Shown in pieces: positions 23,883 to 31,954 of a DNA stretch of 33,916 nt. The stretch covers positions 1 through 33,916 of the forward strand of contig PUMJ01000142.1 in the NCBI GenBank assembly GCA_003551305.1, read 5' to 3'. The notes beneath the pieces were generated by a model that did not search any database, was not told where the DNA came from, and worked only from the letters and a program-made list of their open reading frames with translations. This DNA is from Candidatus Brocadiaceae bacterium. Lineage in GTDB: Bacteria; Planctomycetota; Brocadiia; SM23-32. Made by a program: the position numbers and the translations under genes. Within the stretch, counting starts at the first letter, position 1. Each line of letters begins with the position of its first letter.

Positions 23883-25175
23883 ATGAAGGGCGAGTGGAAA
23901 AAACTGCTGCTCCTTGTGGGGGCGTTCCTGGTGGCGTTCTGGCTACCGGTCGGGCGGCCCCGCTTCCAGGCCGCCGTGATGGAGGCGCTGCACCTGGTCC
24001 GATGGTATGCGCGCGAACACGTGGTGCTCTGCCTGGTGCCAGCCTTCTTTATCGCCGGGGCCATCGCGGTCTTCGTCAGCCAGGCATCGGTGATGAAGTA
24101 CCTGGGCGCCGGGGCCAACAAGGTCCTGGCCTACGGAGTGGCCTCGGTGTCGGGCACCATCCTGGCGGTCTGTTCGTGCACGGTGCTGCCGCTGTTTGCG
24201 GGCATCCACCGGATGGGGGCGGGGTTGGGGCCGGCGACCGCCTTCCTCTACAGCGGGCCGGCCATCAACGTGCTGGCCATCGTGCTGACGGCGCGCGTGC
24301 TGGGGCTGGAGCTCGGCGCCGCCCGCGCCATAGGCGCCGTCATCTTCAGCATCGTCATCGGGCTGCTGATGCACCTGATATTCATGAAGGAGGAGGTCGA
24401 GAAGGCCAACGGGCAGATGGCGATGCCGGAGCCGGAAATCAAACGGCCCCTGTGGCAGAACGTGCTGTATTTCGCCTCGATGGTCGGGGTTCTGGTGTTC
24501 GCCAACTGGGGGGCGCCCGCCGAACCCAGGGGCCTTTGGGCGGCCGTCCACGGGGCGAAGTGGTGGCTGGCGTCGGCCTGCGCGGTGGCCCTCGCGGCCA
24601 TACTGGTCCGATGGTTCGGCCAGCCGTGGTGGAAGCTGCTGGCCGGGGCGGCGGCCGTGGCGCTGGTAGCCGTACTGGCTCCCGGCGAGCCGATGGTCCC
24701 CTTCGCTGTCGGCGCCGTCGCCCTGTCGGTGGTGCTCGCCACGGGCGCAGGCGCCGGCCGGGACTGGCTTGACCAGACCTGGGGCTTCACCAAGCAGATA
24801 CTGCCCCTGCTGCTGCTGGGCGTGCTGATTGCGGGCGCCCTGCTGGGCCGGCCGGGCCACGAAGGGCTGATACCGTCCGGCTGGGTGGCGTCGGCCGTCG
24901 GCGGCAACAGCCTGCGGGCGAACCTCTTCGCCAGCATTGCAGGCGCGTTCATGTACTTCGCCACGCTGACGGAAGTGCCCATCCTGGAAGGGCTTATCGG
25001 CGCGGGCATGGGCAAGGGGCCGGCGCTGGCGCTGCTGCTGGCCGGCCCGGCGCTCAGCCTGCCGAACATGCTGGTGATCCGCAGCGTCATCGGCACGAAG
25101 AAAACCCTCGTTTTCGTCGCCCTGGTGGTCGTCATGGCCACGGCCAGCGGCATGCTCTACGGGACGTTTTTCTGA
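23883..25175 (+). CDS. arsP: ArsP/DUF318-type permease
   Basis: The 430-aa membrane protein contains two homologous halves, each with the permease signature of the ArsP_1 (DUF318) family. The first is AVCSCTVLPLFAGIHRMGAG followed by SGPAINVLAIVL; the second is FATLTEVPILEGLIGAGMG followed by AGPALSLPNMLVI. About 10 hydrophobic segments are visible with a cytoplasmic loop near 165-200. ArsP proteins of this family export trivalent organoarsenicals such as methylarsenite, and other members have unknown substrates. Position between arsR and an arsM-containing segment supports an organoarsenical role, but the exported species is inferred. No clear Shine-Dalgarno site precedes the ATG. Confidence 0.8.
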   Translation: MKGEWKKLLLLVGAFLVAFWLPVGRPRFQAAVMEALHLVRWYAREHVVLCLVPAFFIAGAIAVFVSQASVMKYLGAGANKVLAYGVASVSGTILAVCSCTVLPLFAGIHRMGAGLGPATAFLYSGPAINVLAIVLTARVLGLELGAARAIGAVIFSIVIGLLMHLIFMKEEVEKANGQMAMPEPEIKRPLWQNVLYFASMVGVLVFANWGAPAEPRGLWAAVHGAKWWLASACAVALAAILVRWFGQPWWKLLAGAAAVALVAVLAPGEPMVPFAVGAVALSVVLATGAGAGRDWLDQTWGFTKQILPLLLLGVLIAGALLGRPGHEGLIPSGWVASAVGGNSLRANLFASIAGAFMYFATLTEVPILEGLIGAGMGKGPALALLLAGPALSLPNMLVIRSVIGTKKTLVFVALVVVMATASGMLYGTFF

Positions 25176-25185
25176 TGGGAGCGGG

Positions 25186-25983
25186 ATGAGACGCCTGATC
25201 ACGACATTCGCCGAGGAGGCGGCCTGCCGGGCGGCCCGCCGCGCCCTGGACGAACCGGGGATACCTCATAAGTTCGTCCCGGCGGCGCCGGGCTACGCCC
25301 GCGTCGGGGCCGGGGCGCTCGTCATCGAGGAACAGGCGCGCCGCGACCTGGCGGCCGCCACCGGCGCCGACCTGCTATGCTCCGGATGGGTCGAGCACCG
25401 CCCGGCGCGTATCGAGGTGCCGCAGACGGCTCCGCCGGAGTTCGAGGAAGACGTTTTCGGCCGGGCGGCCGTCATGGTGCTGGGCGCGTGCACGACGGAC
25501 GGGGCCCGCATACGCATAGTCGCCCACATATCGGGCGACCTGACGGAGGTCCTGCCCTACCTGAATGCCCGGATGCCGGCCGCCTGCTACAACCCCGACG
25601 GGCCGACGCTCACGTACATGGACGCTTACAGGATGGTGTCGGTCTACGCCCGGCGCATCGCCGTGGCGAAGGCGGACGAGATAGTGGACGCCTGGCGCGT
25701 GCTGGAGCAGGTGCGCCGCCGGGCCAACGAGGTCTGGGCCCGGCGCTCGCACATCGAGCCGTGCCACCAGCGGCGCGCACGCCCGCCGGCCCTGGAGATA
25801 TTCAGGCGCCTTCCAGGGACGAACTGCGGTGAGTGCGGTGAAGCGACCTGCCTGGCCTTCGCGGTGAAGGTACACGGCGGACACCTGCCCGCATCGCGGT
25901 GTCACCCCGTCTTTGGCGGCGCATACGGGCACATGAGAGAAGCCCTGGAGCAGGTCTGCTCAGCCCTCGGAGTGACCATTTGA
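25186..25983 (+). CDS. Fe-S cluster protein in the arsenic island
   Basis: The 265-aa product ends with a four-cysteine Fe-S domain, LPGTNCGECGEATCLAFAVK and a later SRC, giving C-x2-C-x4-C-x16-C as in the [4Fe-4S] domain of corrinoid/CODH-associated proteins. The middle part contains ISGDLTEVLPYLN and YNPDGPTLTYMDAYRMVSVY, a conserved-looking block of unknown role. The N-terminal 70 residues look like a small ferredoxin-like fold, weakly similar in layout to DUF3343-type putative sulfur/selenium carriers. It begins 10 bp after the permease and is followed by a small thioredoxin, so a redox or thiol-transfer role linked to arsenic is plausible. That role is inference; I know of no established function. 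Confidence 0.65.
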   Translation: MRRLITTFAEEAACRAARRALDEPGIPHKFVPAAPGYARVGAGALVIEEQARRDLAAATGADLLCSGWVEHRPARIEVPQTAPPEFEEDVFGRAAVMVLGACTTDGARIRIVAHISGDLTEVLPYLNARMPAACYNPDGPTLTYMDAYRMVSVYARRIAVAKADEIVDAWRVLEQVRRRANEVWARRSHIEPCHQRRARPPALEIFRRLPGTNCGECGEATCLAFAVKVHGGHLPASRCHPVFGGAYGHMREALEQVCSALGVTI

Positions 25984-26012
25984 CCCTGTTCTTCCGCATG
26001 AGGAGGTCGGTC

Positions 26013-26243
26013 ATGAAAGTGCAGATACTGGGCACCGGATGTCCGAAATGCAAGAAGCTGGCGACCAACGCCGAAGCGGCCGCCCGCGAACTCGAACTGG
26101 ACTGCGAACTGGAGAAGGTCACAGACGTCAACGAGATCATGAAGTTCGGCGTCATGATGACGCCCGCGCTGGCCGTGGACGGCGAGGTGAAACTGGCCGG
26201 CAAGGTGCCCCCCGTCGCAGAGATCAAGAAACTCCTCCAGTAG
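26013..26243 (+). CDS. Small thioredoxin-fold protein (TM0996-like)
   Basis: The 76-aa product is a minimal thioredoxin/glutaredoxin fold. GTGCPKC holds the redox pair Cys10 and Cys13, MMTPALAVDG supplies the cis-Pro loop, and KVPPVAEIKKLL is the final helix. Proteins of this type are repeatedly found beside DUF318-type permeases and ArsR regulators. It probably passes reducing equivalents or binds trivalent arsenic through its dithiol. GAGGAGG is 6-7 nt before the ATG. It closes the first transcription unit of the island. Confidence 0.9.
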   Translation: MKVQILGTGCPKCKKLATNAEAAARELELDCELEKVTDVNEIMKFGVMMTPALAVDGEVKLAGKVPPVAEIKKLLQ

Positions 26244-26377
26244 CGGGACGGGCTGGAAGCGGTCAGTCCCTGCGGGTGCGTGGTCCTGACAGGCCCGGCA
26301 GAACCGCGCGATGGTCACAGCCAGGGTGCCGGAGGCCCGGCCGGTCCCAGCAACCCCTCGATGCCAGTCGTCTGTTC

Positions 26378-26415
26378 TTGACAGTGGGTCCGGGACCGGA
26401 TATATTTCGATATAT
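26378..26415 (+). promoter_or_regulatory. Promoter and operator of the second arsR (likely leaderless)
   Basis: TTGACA (26378-26383) and TATATT (26401-26406) are exactly 17 bp apart. A perfect inverted repeat ATATAT-TTCG-ATATAT (26400-26415) overlaps the -10 hexamer and the first two bases of the ATG (26414-26416). The expected transcription start near 26413 leaves almost no leader and no Shine-Dalgarno site. The A/T-rich palindrome is the kind bound by ArsR/SmtB proteins, and stands out in this GC-rich DNA. Confidence 0.75.
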
Positions 26416-26800
26416 GGCGAAACATGCATACATAGAGATCGACGATGTCCAAAGGGTGGCGCGAGCCCTGGCCGACCCCACGCGCCTGCGGGTGCTGAAC
26501 GCCCTGCGGGACGGCGAGTTGTGCGTCTGCCAGGTCACCGAGCTGGTCGAGCTGGCCCCTTCGACTGTCTCGCGCCACATGTCCCTGCTCGGCGAAGCGG
26601 GGCTGGTGGAGGCTCGCAAGGACGGGCGCTGGGTCTATTACCGGCTGGCGGCGCGTGACGCTACGCCGGCCGGCCGCGCCCTGAGCTGGGCACTGGAGGC
26701 CCTGGAGGAGACCGGGCAGGCCCGCAGGGACCGCGAACGGCTGGAAAGAATCGTGGCCTGCGAGCCGGAGGAACTCTGCCGGCGGCAGAGGACGGGCTGA
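26414..26800 (+). CDS. arsR: ArsR-family metalloregulatory repressor 2
   Basis: The 128-aa winged-helix repressor has GELCVCQV (Cys37, Cys39), the classical As(III)/Sb(III)-binding CxC in the DNA-recognition helix region, the helix-turn-helix LVELAPSTVSRHMSLL and the wing VEARKDGRWVYYRL. A C-terminal Arg/Glu-rich helix follows. The ATG at 26414 is chosen because it gives the usual family N-terminus and lies directly after a very good promoter. The frame extends to 26039 through the thioredoxin gene and must not be used. It probably represses itself, arsM, acr3 and arsC through the palindrome at 26400-26415. It is clearly divergent from the first ArsR, so the two may respond to different arsenicals. 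Confidence 0.95.
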   Translation: MAKHAYIEIDDVQRVARALADPTRLRVLNALRDGELCVCQVTELVELAPSTVSRHMSLLGEAGLVEARKDGRWVYYRLAARDATPAGRALSWALEALEETGQARRDRERLERIVACEPEELCRRQRTG

Positions 26801-26847
26801 GGGGTCGCTCCACGGTTTCCGCCTGAACCGATACGGAGGATGCACCG

Positions 26848-27699
26848 ATGGGCTGCTGTGACGCAGAAGGACGGAAAGAGGACGTGCGGACGACGGTCCG
26901 GCGCGGCTGCGCCCGGATAGCCGATGGGGGCGGCTCCTGCTGCGGGGAGGACTCTTGCTGCAGCCCGGCGCCCGGGCCGGAAGCCCTCGCGCGGAAGGTC
27001 GGCTACCGAGAAGAAGAGCTGGCCGGCCTGCCCGAAGGCGCCAACATGGGGCTCTCCTGCGGCAACCCGACCGCTATGGCGTCCCTGGAACCCGGCGAGA
27101 CGGTGCTCGACCTCGGCTCGGGGGGCGGCTTCGACGTCTTCATCGCTGCCCGCAGGGTCGGGCCGCAGGGACGCGCCATCGGCGTGGACATGACGCCCGA
27201 GATGGTCTCGAAAGCACGGCACAACCTGGAAGCGTTCCGCGCCTCCGGCGGGCCGGACAACGTCGAGTTCCGCCTCGGGGAGATAGAGCACCTGCCCCTC
27301 GCCGACAGGTCCGTGGACTGCGTTATCTCCAACTGCGTCATCAACCTGTCGCCGGACAAGCCACAGGTCTGGCGGGAGGTAGCGCGGGTGCTGAGGCCCG
27401 GTGGGCGCGTGGCCGTCTCCGACCTCGCCCTGCTCCGGGAGCTGCCGGAGGCCGTGCGGGAGTCCGCCGAGGCCCTGGTCAGTTGCATCGCCGGGGCAGC
27501 CCTCGTCGGAGATACCGAACGCATGGCGCGGGAAGCGGGGCTAACGGACGTGACAACGGAGACCCGCCCCGTCTTCGGCGACGAAGGCGCGTACGGGTCG
27601 TTTGCCGAACTGCTGCCCAAGGGGACCACGCTGAGCGACTACATCGTGAGCATGGACCTGCGCGCCCGCCGGCCGAGCGCGGCGCGGGCGACAACCTGA
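26848..27699 (+). CDS. arsM: Arsenite S-adenosylmethionine methyltransferase (ArsM)
   Basis: The 283-aa product is a class I SAM methyltransferase with [15 protein letters not shown] (SAM-binding motif I) and the acidic VDMTPEM. The arsenic-binding cysteines of ArsM are present: Cys71 in GLSCGNP, Cys163 in SNCVINLS and Cys213 in VSCIAGA. N-terminal Cys pairs (Cys31-32 and 37-38) lie where the fourth, disulfide-forming cysteine of algal ArsM is found. The enzyme methylates As(III) to mono- and dimethylated species. ATACGGAGG precedes the ATG at normal spacing. It is 47 bp after arsR and 32 bp before acr3, so it is in the same operon. A methylated trivalent product would be a substrate for an ArsP-type exporter. 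Confidence 0.95.
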   Translation: MGCCDAEGRKEDVRTTVRRGCARIADGGGSCCGEDSCCSPAPGPEALARKVGYREEELAGLPEGANMGLSCGNPTAMASLEPGETVLDLGSGGGFDVFIAARRVGPQGRAIGVDMTPEMVSKARHNLEAFRASGGPDNVEFRLGEIEHLPLADRSVDCVISNCVINLSPDKPQVWREVARVLRPGGRVAVSDLALLRELPEAVRESAEALVSCIAGAALVGDTERMAREAGLTDVTTETRPVFGDEGAYGSFAELLPKGTTLSDYIVSMDLRARRPSAARATT

Positions 27700-27731
27700 C
27701 ACGGCAAACCCCATACGGAGCAAAGAGAAAG

Positions 27732-28883
27732 ATGACAGCCAGAGAGCAAGGCAAGCACGAAACAGGGAAAGGCCCCCCGAGTGCTCCTCACGAGCACGCC
27801 GTTGAGCGGGATGGGCGAGGGCTTGGCTTCTTCGAGAAGTACCTGACGGTCTGGGTCGGGCTCTGCATCCTCCTGGGGCTGGCGCTGGGACAGGTCTTCC
27901 CCCAGCTGACGGGGGTCTTCGAAGCCTTCGAGGTTTTCGGCTATCCTGTGCCGGTGGCCATCGTTCTGTTCCTGATGATATATCCCATCATGGTACAGAC
28001 GGACTTTCAGGAGATCATCAAGGCCGGCAAGTCCGCCAGACCCATCACGGCCACCCTGGTTCTGAACTGGGCGGTCAAGCCGTTCACGATGGCCTTCATC
28101 GCGTGGCTGTTTTTCCGGGTCATCTGGGCGCCGCTGCTGGACGACTACGAGCTGGCCGGCGAGTTGATGGCCGGGATGATTCTGCTCGGGGTCGCCCCCT
28201 GCACGGCGATGGTGCTGGTCTGGGGCTACCTGTCCAAGGCCAACATGGGCCACGTGGTGGTCATGGTGGCCATCAACTCGCTGTCCATGGTCGTGCTCTA
28301 CGGGCCGCTTGCGGTGCTGCTGCTGCCCGTGGCGGACGTGCCCGTGCCGATGGCCCGGGTGGCGTTCGGCGTGCTGGCCTACGTGGGGCTGCCGCTGGTG
28401 GCCGGCTACTTCACCAGGAAGATACTGCTGGAGAGGAAGGGCAGGGAGTGGTTCGAGGCGTTCACCGAGAAGCTCCACTACGTGTCGGTGACGGCGCTGC
28501 TGGTGACCATCGTCGTGATCGTGACGCCGCAGTCGGGCGTGGTTCTGGCCAACCCGACGCTCGTCTTCTTCGTGCTGGTGGCGTTGAGCATCCAGATTCT
28601 CGCGATCTTCGCTATCGGCTACGGGGTTTCAAAGAAGATCGGCCTCTCCTACGAGGACGCCGCGCCGACAGCCCAGATAGCGGCCAGCAACCACTTCGAG
28701 GTGGCCATAGCGATGGCGATCACTCTGTTCGGGTTCGAGTCCGGGGCCACCCTGGCGGCCGTGACGGGCATGCTGATAGAGGTGCCCATCATGCTGCTGC
28801 TGGTGCAGATATGCCTGCGGACCCGCCACTGGTTCCGGCCCGCCGGAGCGGGACTCGAAGCCGAGCTGCCCGGCACGGACTGA
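27732..28883 (+). CDS. acr3: Arsenite efflux transporter Acr3
   Basis: The 383-aa product has about 10 membrane helices. The Acr3 signature [19 protein letters not shown] includes the essential helix-4 cysteine. [20 protein letters not shown] and [19 protein letters not shown] are other conserved Acr3 blocks. It exports As(OH)3 driven by the proton gradient. A hydrophilic N-terminal extension of about 35 residues, rich in His, Glu and Lys, is somewhat longer than usual. The ATG at 27732 was chosen as the first in-frame ATG after arsM with an AAAGAGAAAG stretch upstream. The frame also runs through arsM but is not coding there. Confidence 0.96.
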   Translation: MTAREQGKHETGKGPPSAPHEHAVERDGRGLGFFEKYLTVWVGLCILLGLALGQVFPQLTGVFEAFEVFGYPVPVAIVLFLMIYPIMVQTDFQEIIKAGKSARPITATLVLNWAVKPFTMAFIAWLFFRVIWAPLLDDYELAGELMAGMILLGVAPCTAMVLVWGYLSKANMGHVVVMVAINSLSMVVLYGPLAVLLLPVADVPVPMARVAFGVLAYVGLPLVAGYFTRKILLERKGREWFEAFTEKLHYVSVTALLVTIVVIVTPQSGVVLANPTLVFFVLVALSIQILAIFAIGYGVSKKIGLSYEDAAPTAQIAASNHFEVAIAMAITLFGFESGATLAAVTGMLIEVPIMLLLVQICLRTRHWFRPAGAGLEAELPGTD

Positions 28884-28916
28884 GCGCCTTCTCCCCCCCC
28901 GGGAGGTACAGAAGAC

Positions 28917-29366
<450 letters not shown>

Positions 29367-29440
29367 AGCCCGAGGGGATGGAGAGGTCCGGCGGCATCGT
29401 CCGCGTTCTCGTCGTCGTCCTCGATGGTCCGGCTCGACCC

Positions 29441-30229
29441 TCAGCGGACGTGGTGGCGCACGCGACGCAGGGACTTGCTGAGCTGCCGGCGCTGCAGGTA
29501 TTTCCACATCCGCAGTTCCCTGTCCAGCAGCCAGCGCATGTGGAAGCGCACGATGGTGCTGAGGGCGACCACGCGGCGCGGGGCGAGGGGCTCCGGTTCG
29601 GCGCCGGAGGCCAGCCGGTGCAGCGCCTGCAGGTAGTCCGCCCGCACGGGCAGGGTGCGGCCGCGTTCGGGCGCTTCGCAGCAGGGGCAGAGCGGCCCGC
29701 CGTCGGGGGGGCTGAAGGTGACCGGCCCGCGCCCGGGCAGCTCTCCGCCGCATTCGATGCAGTGGTCGAAGGCGGGGCAGGCGCCGTGCTCCTGCAGGAC
29801 ACCCAGCTCCAGCACCAGGACGTTCATGCCGAGGAACTGCCCCGCGGCGAACCGGCGCAGCGCCTCGGTCATCAGCCGGTAGAGGCCGGGGCAGGGGTAG
29901 CCCTCGATGGTGAAGTTCAGGGCCAGCTCGGCCGCGTAGTAGCCGCACAGGATGCTGCGGAGGCTGTGCCGGATGCCGTGGAAGTCCTCCCGCAGCCACT
30001 GGTAAGTGAGGTTCTGCAGCGCGCCGGGCCGCCGGGGGGTGTAGAGTATCTCGTAGCGGCCCAGCAGGTCGAAGCCGGTGCGGATGCCTTTTTTCGGGGC
30101 GCGGGTGACGCCCTTGGCCATGAAGGAGAGGCGCCCGGAGTCCGGAGTCAGGAAGGAGGCCACCTGGCTGGTGTTGCTGTAGGCCAACCGGCGCAGGCAG
30201 ATGCCCTCTGTGCGGAGGTAGTTTGCCAC
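29441..30229 (-). CDS. recO: DNA repair protein RecO
   Basis: The 262-aa product matches RecO in length. The N-terminal OB fold (TEGICLRRLAYSNTSQVASF) leads into a helical core (CGYYAAELALNFTIEGYPCP) and a zinc-finger-like cluster (CIECGGEL and CPCCEAP). RecO works with RecF and RecR to load RecA at gaps. The GTG start has GGGAG about 11 nt upstream. It is the last gene of a leftward cluster with a CorC-like gene, ybeY and an HD phosphohydrolase, a common bacterial arrangement. It converges on arsC with a 74-bp gap. Confidence 0.9.
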   Translation of the reverse strand: MANYLRTEGICLRRLAYSNTSQVASFLTPDSGRLSFMAKGVTRAPKKGIRTGFDLLGRYEILYTPRRPGALQNLTYQWLREDFHGIRHSLRSILCGYYAAELALNFTIEGYPCPGLYRLMTEALRRFAAGQFLGMNVLVLELGVLQEHGACPAFDHCIECGGELPGRGPVTFSPPDGGPLCPCCEAPERGRTLPVRADYLQALHRLASGAEPEPLAPRRVVALSTIVRFHMRWLLDRELRMWKYLQRRQLSKSLRRVRHHVR

Positions 30230-30260
30230 GGGGCTTGTCTCTCCCGGTCCGGGGAACGGC

Positions 30261-31502
30261 TCAGCCGGCCTGCTCGTCTTCCTCGAAGCGTTTGATGAAG
30301 ATGCGCTGCACGCGGCGGGTGTCGCTCTGCAGGACGCGGATCAGCAGGCCGTCGGTGCGGAACTCCTCCCCCGGCTCGGGCACGCGGGCGAAGACGCTGG
30401 TGACGTAGCCGCCGATGGTGTCGTAGCCCTCGTCCTCGGGCAGGTCGAGTCCGAACTCCTCGTTCAGCTCGTCTATGCGCACGCGCGCGCCGGCGACGAT
30501 GCCGCCGCTGGAGCGCAGGCGGATGCCGCTCGCCCCGTCCTCGGGGTCGTATTCGTCTTCTATCTCGCCGACGATCTCCTCCATGATATCTTCCACGCTG
30601 ACGACGCCGCTGACGCCGCCGTACTCGTCCAGGACGACGGCTATCTGGACGCGCTCGGCCTGGAAGTGCTGCAAGAGGGGTCCGAGGGTGCGCGTCTCGG
30701 GTGTGAAGACCGGCTCCCGCATCACGTCCCGCAGGGTCTTGCCCTCGTTGTCGGCCTCCCGGATGGCTGCCAGCAGGTCTTTCACGTAGACAATGCCCAC
30801 CACGTTGTCCAGGGTTCCCTCGTAGACCGGGATGCGGCTGTGGTGAAACCGTTTGAGCTCATCGATGGCCTCAGGGAGGGGTGTTTCGGCTTCCAGGCTC
30901 TCGATGTCGGTGCGGGGGGTCATGACCTGGGCGACGTCGACCTGGCGGAACTTGAGGATGCCCTCGATCATCTCTTTCTGTTCCGCCTGCAAGGCGCCTT
31001 CGGTGGCGCCGTCTTCGATGGCGACCCGGATCTCCTCCTCGGCGGCCTCGACGACGCCCGGCTCCGGTTCAGGCGGCTGCTCGGCGTCTCGACCGGCGGG
31101 CCACAGCAGGCGCACCGGCAGCACGGCCACGTAGAGGACCGGCAGGCAGGCGCCGAGGAGGGCCGCCGACCAACGGCGCCCCGCGTAACGAGCGGCCAGC
31201 TCCGCCAGAAGGATGACGGCCCCGGCCCCCAGCATTGAAGGCAACGCCGGCCCCGGCTCCTCGGCAGCCGCGGCGGCTATGAACGCCACCATCGTCACCA
31301 CCGCCGCCACCCGCAGCACGACGCAGAGGGCGGACATCGAACGGGTATAGTGCAGGTAGCGGGCGTAGCGCTCCCGCGCGGTGCGCCCCTCCAGTTCATC
31401 CTCGAGGCGCGACCAGGAAAGATAGGTGATGGCCGACTCGGCCAGAGCCGCCAGAAACACCAGCGCCCACAGAACGGGCAACTCAGCGCCGGCAAGTAAC
31501 AA
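30261..31502 (-). CDS. CNNM/CBS/CorC-type membrane protein (HlyC/CorC family)
   Basis: The 413-aa product has an N-terminal membrane region of about four hydrophobic segments (CNNM-like, 1-140). An acidic linker and a conserved helix EGALQAEQKEMIEGIL follow, then a CBS pair beginning with VAQVMTPRTDIESL and the second CBS LDEYGGVSGVVSVEDIMEEI. A C-terminal CorC/HlyC domain carries RIDELNEEFGLDLPE. The family is implicated in divalent-cation (Mg2+/Co2+) export. The assigned start is a TTG with GGAGG about 8 nt upstream; a start further upstream inside the end of ybeY would lengthen the first hydrophobic segment and cannot be excluded. It follows ybeY by 23 bp. Confidence 0.88.
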   Translation of the reverse strand: MLLAGAELPVLWALVFLAALAESAITYLSWSRLEDELEGRTARERYARYLHYTRSMSALCVVLRVAAVVTMVAFIAAAAAEEPGPALPSMLGAGAVILLAELAARYAGRRWSAALLGACLPVLYVAVLPVRLLWPAGRDAEQPPEPEPGVVEAAEEEIRVAIEDGATEGALQAEQKEMIEGILKFRQVDVAQVMTPRTDIESLEAETPLPEAIDELKRFHHSRIPVYEGTLDNVVGIVYVKDLLAAIREADNEGKTLRDVMREPVFTPETRTLGPLLQHFQAERVQIAVVLDEYGGVSGVVSVEDIMEEIVGEIEDEYDPEDGASGIRLRSSGGIVAGARVRIDELNEEFGLDLPEDEGYDTIGGYVTSVFARVPEPGEEFRTDGLLIRVLQSDTRRVQRIFIKRFEEDEQAG

Positions 31503-31525
31503 GGCGATGCCCTCCGCAAATAAGA

Positions 31526-31954
31526 TCAGTAGTGCGCCTGGAAGCCGGCGGCGTTCAGCACCTGCTGCTCGCGTCGGCGCATCCGGCGGGTCTGTTCGGG
31601 GTCATGGTCATCGTAGCCCAGTATGTGCAGCAGCCCGTGGGCCACGTAGAGCAGCAGTTCCTCCCGGGGGCCATGCTTGCGCCCCTCGGCTTCCCGGACG
31701 GCCAGCTCGGCATTGACGACGATCTCCCCTTCGACCTTCGGCCCGGCGCTCTCGTAGGGGAAGGCCAGCACGTCCGTGACGCCCTCTCGCCCCAGGAACT
31801 GCCGGTTCAGCCGGGCCATGCCCTCATCGTCCACCAGGGCGATGCTCAGTTCCGCGTGGCACCTCTCCAGGCGCAGTGCGGCCTGCACGACGCGGCGTAT
31901 GCCGTCGGTCGGGCACTCTACGCTATTCTGCTTGTTGCAGATCGCCAGTTTCAT
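31526..31954 (-). CDS. ybeY: Endoribonuclease YbeY
   Basis: The 142-aa product has the zinc-binding H-x3-H-x5-H motif in HGLLHILGYDDH, and the YbeY signature LNRQFLGREGVTDVLAFPY. YbeY takes part in 16S rRNA 3'-end maturation and ribosome quality control. Its start overlaps the end of the HD phosphohydrolase gene by 32 nt, indicating translational coupling. Order HD protein, ybeY, CorC-like, recO is a standard bacterial neighbourhood. Confidence 0.96.
   Translation of the reverse strand: MKLAICNKQNSVECPTDGIRRVVQAALRLERCHAELSIALVDDEGMARLNRQFLGREGVTDVLAFPYESAGPKVEGEIVVNAELAVREAEGRKHGPREELLLYVAHGLLHILGYDDHDPEQTRRMRRREQQVLNAAGFQAHY

Noticed and set aside
26039-26413. 125-codon N-terminal extension of the second ArsR
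   Set aside because: It overlaps the thioredoxin gene in another frame and would bury the promoter and operator.
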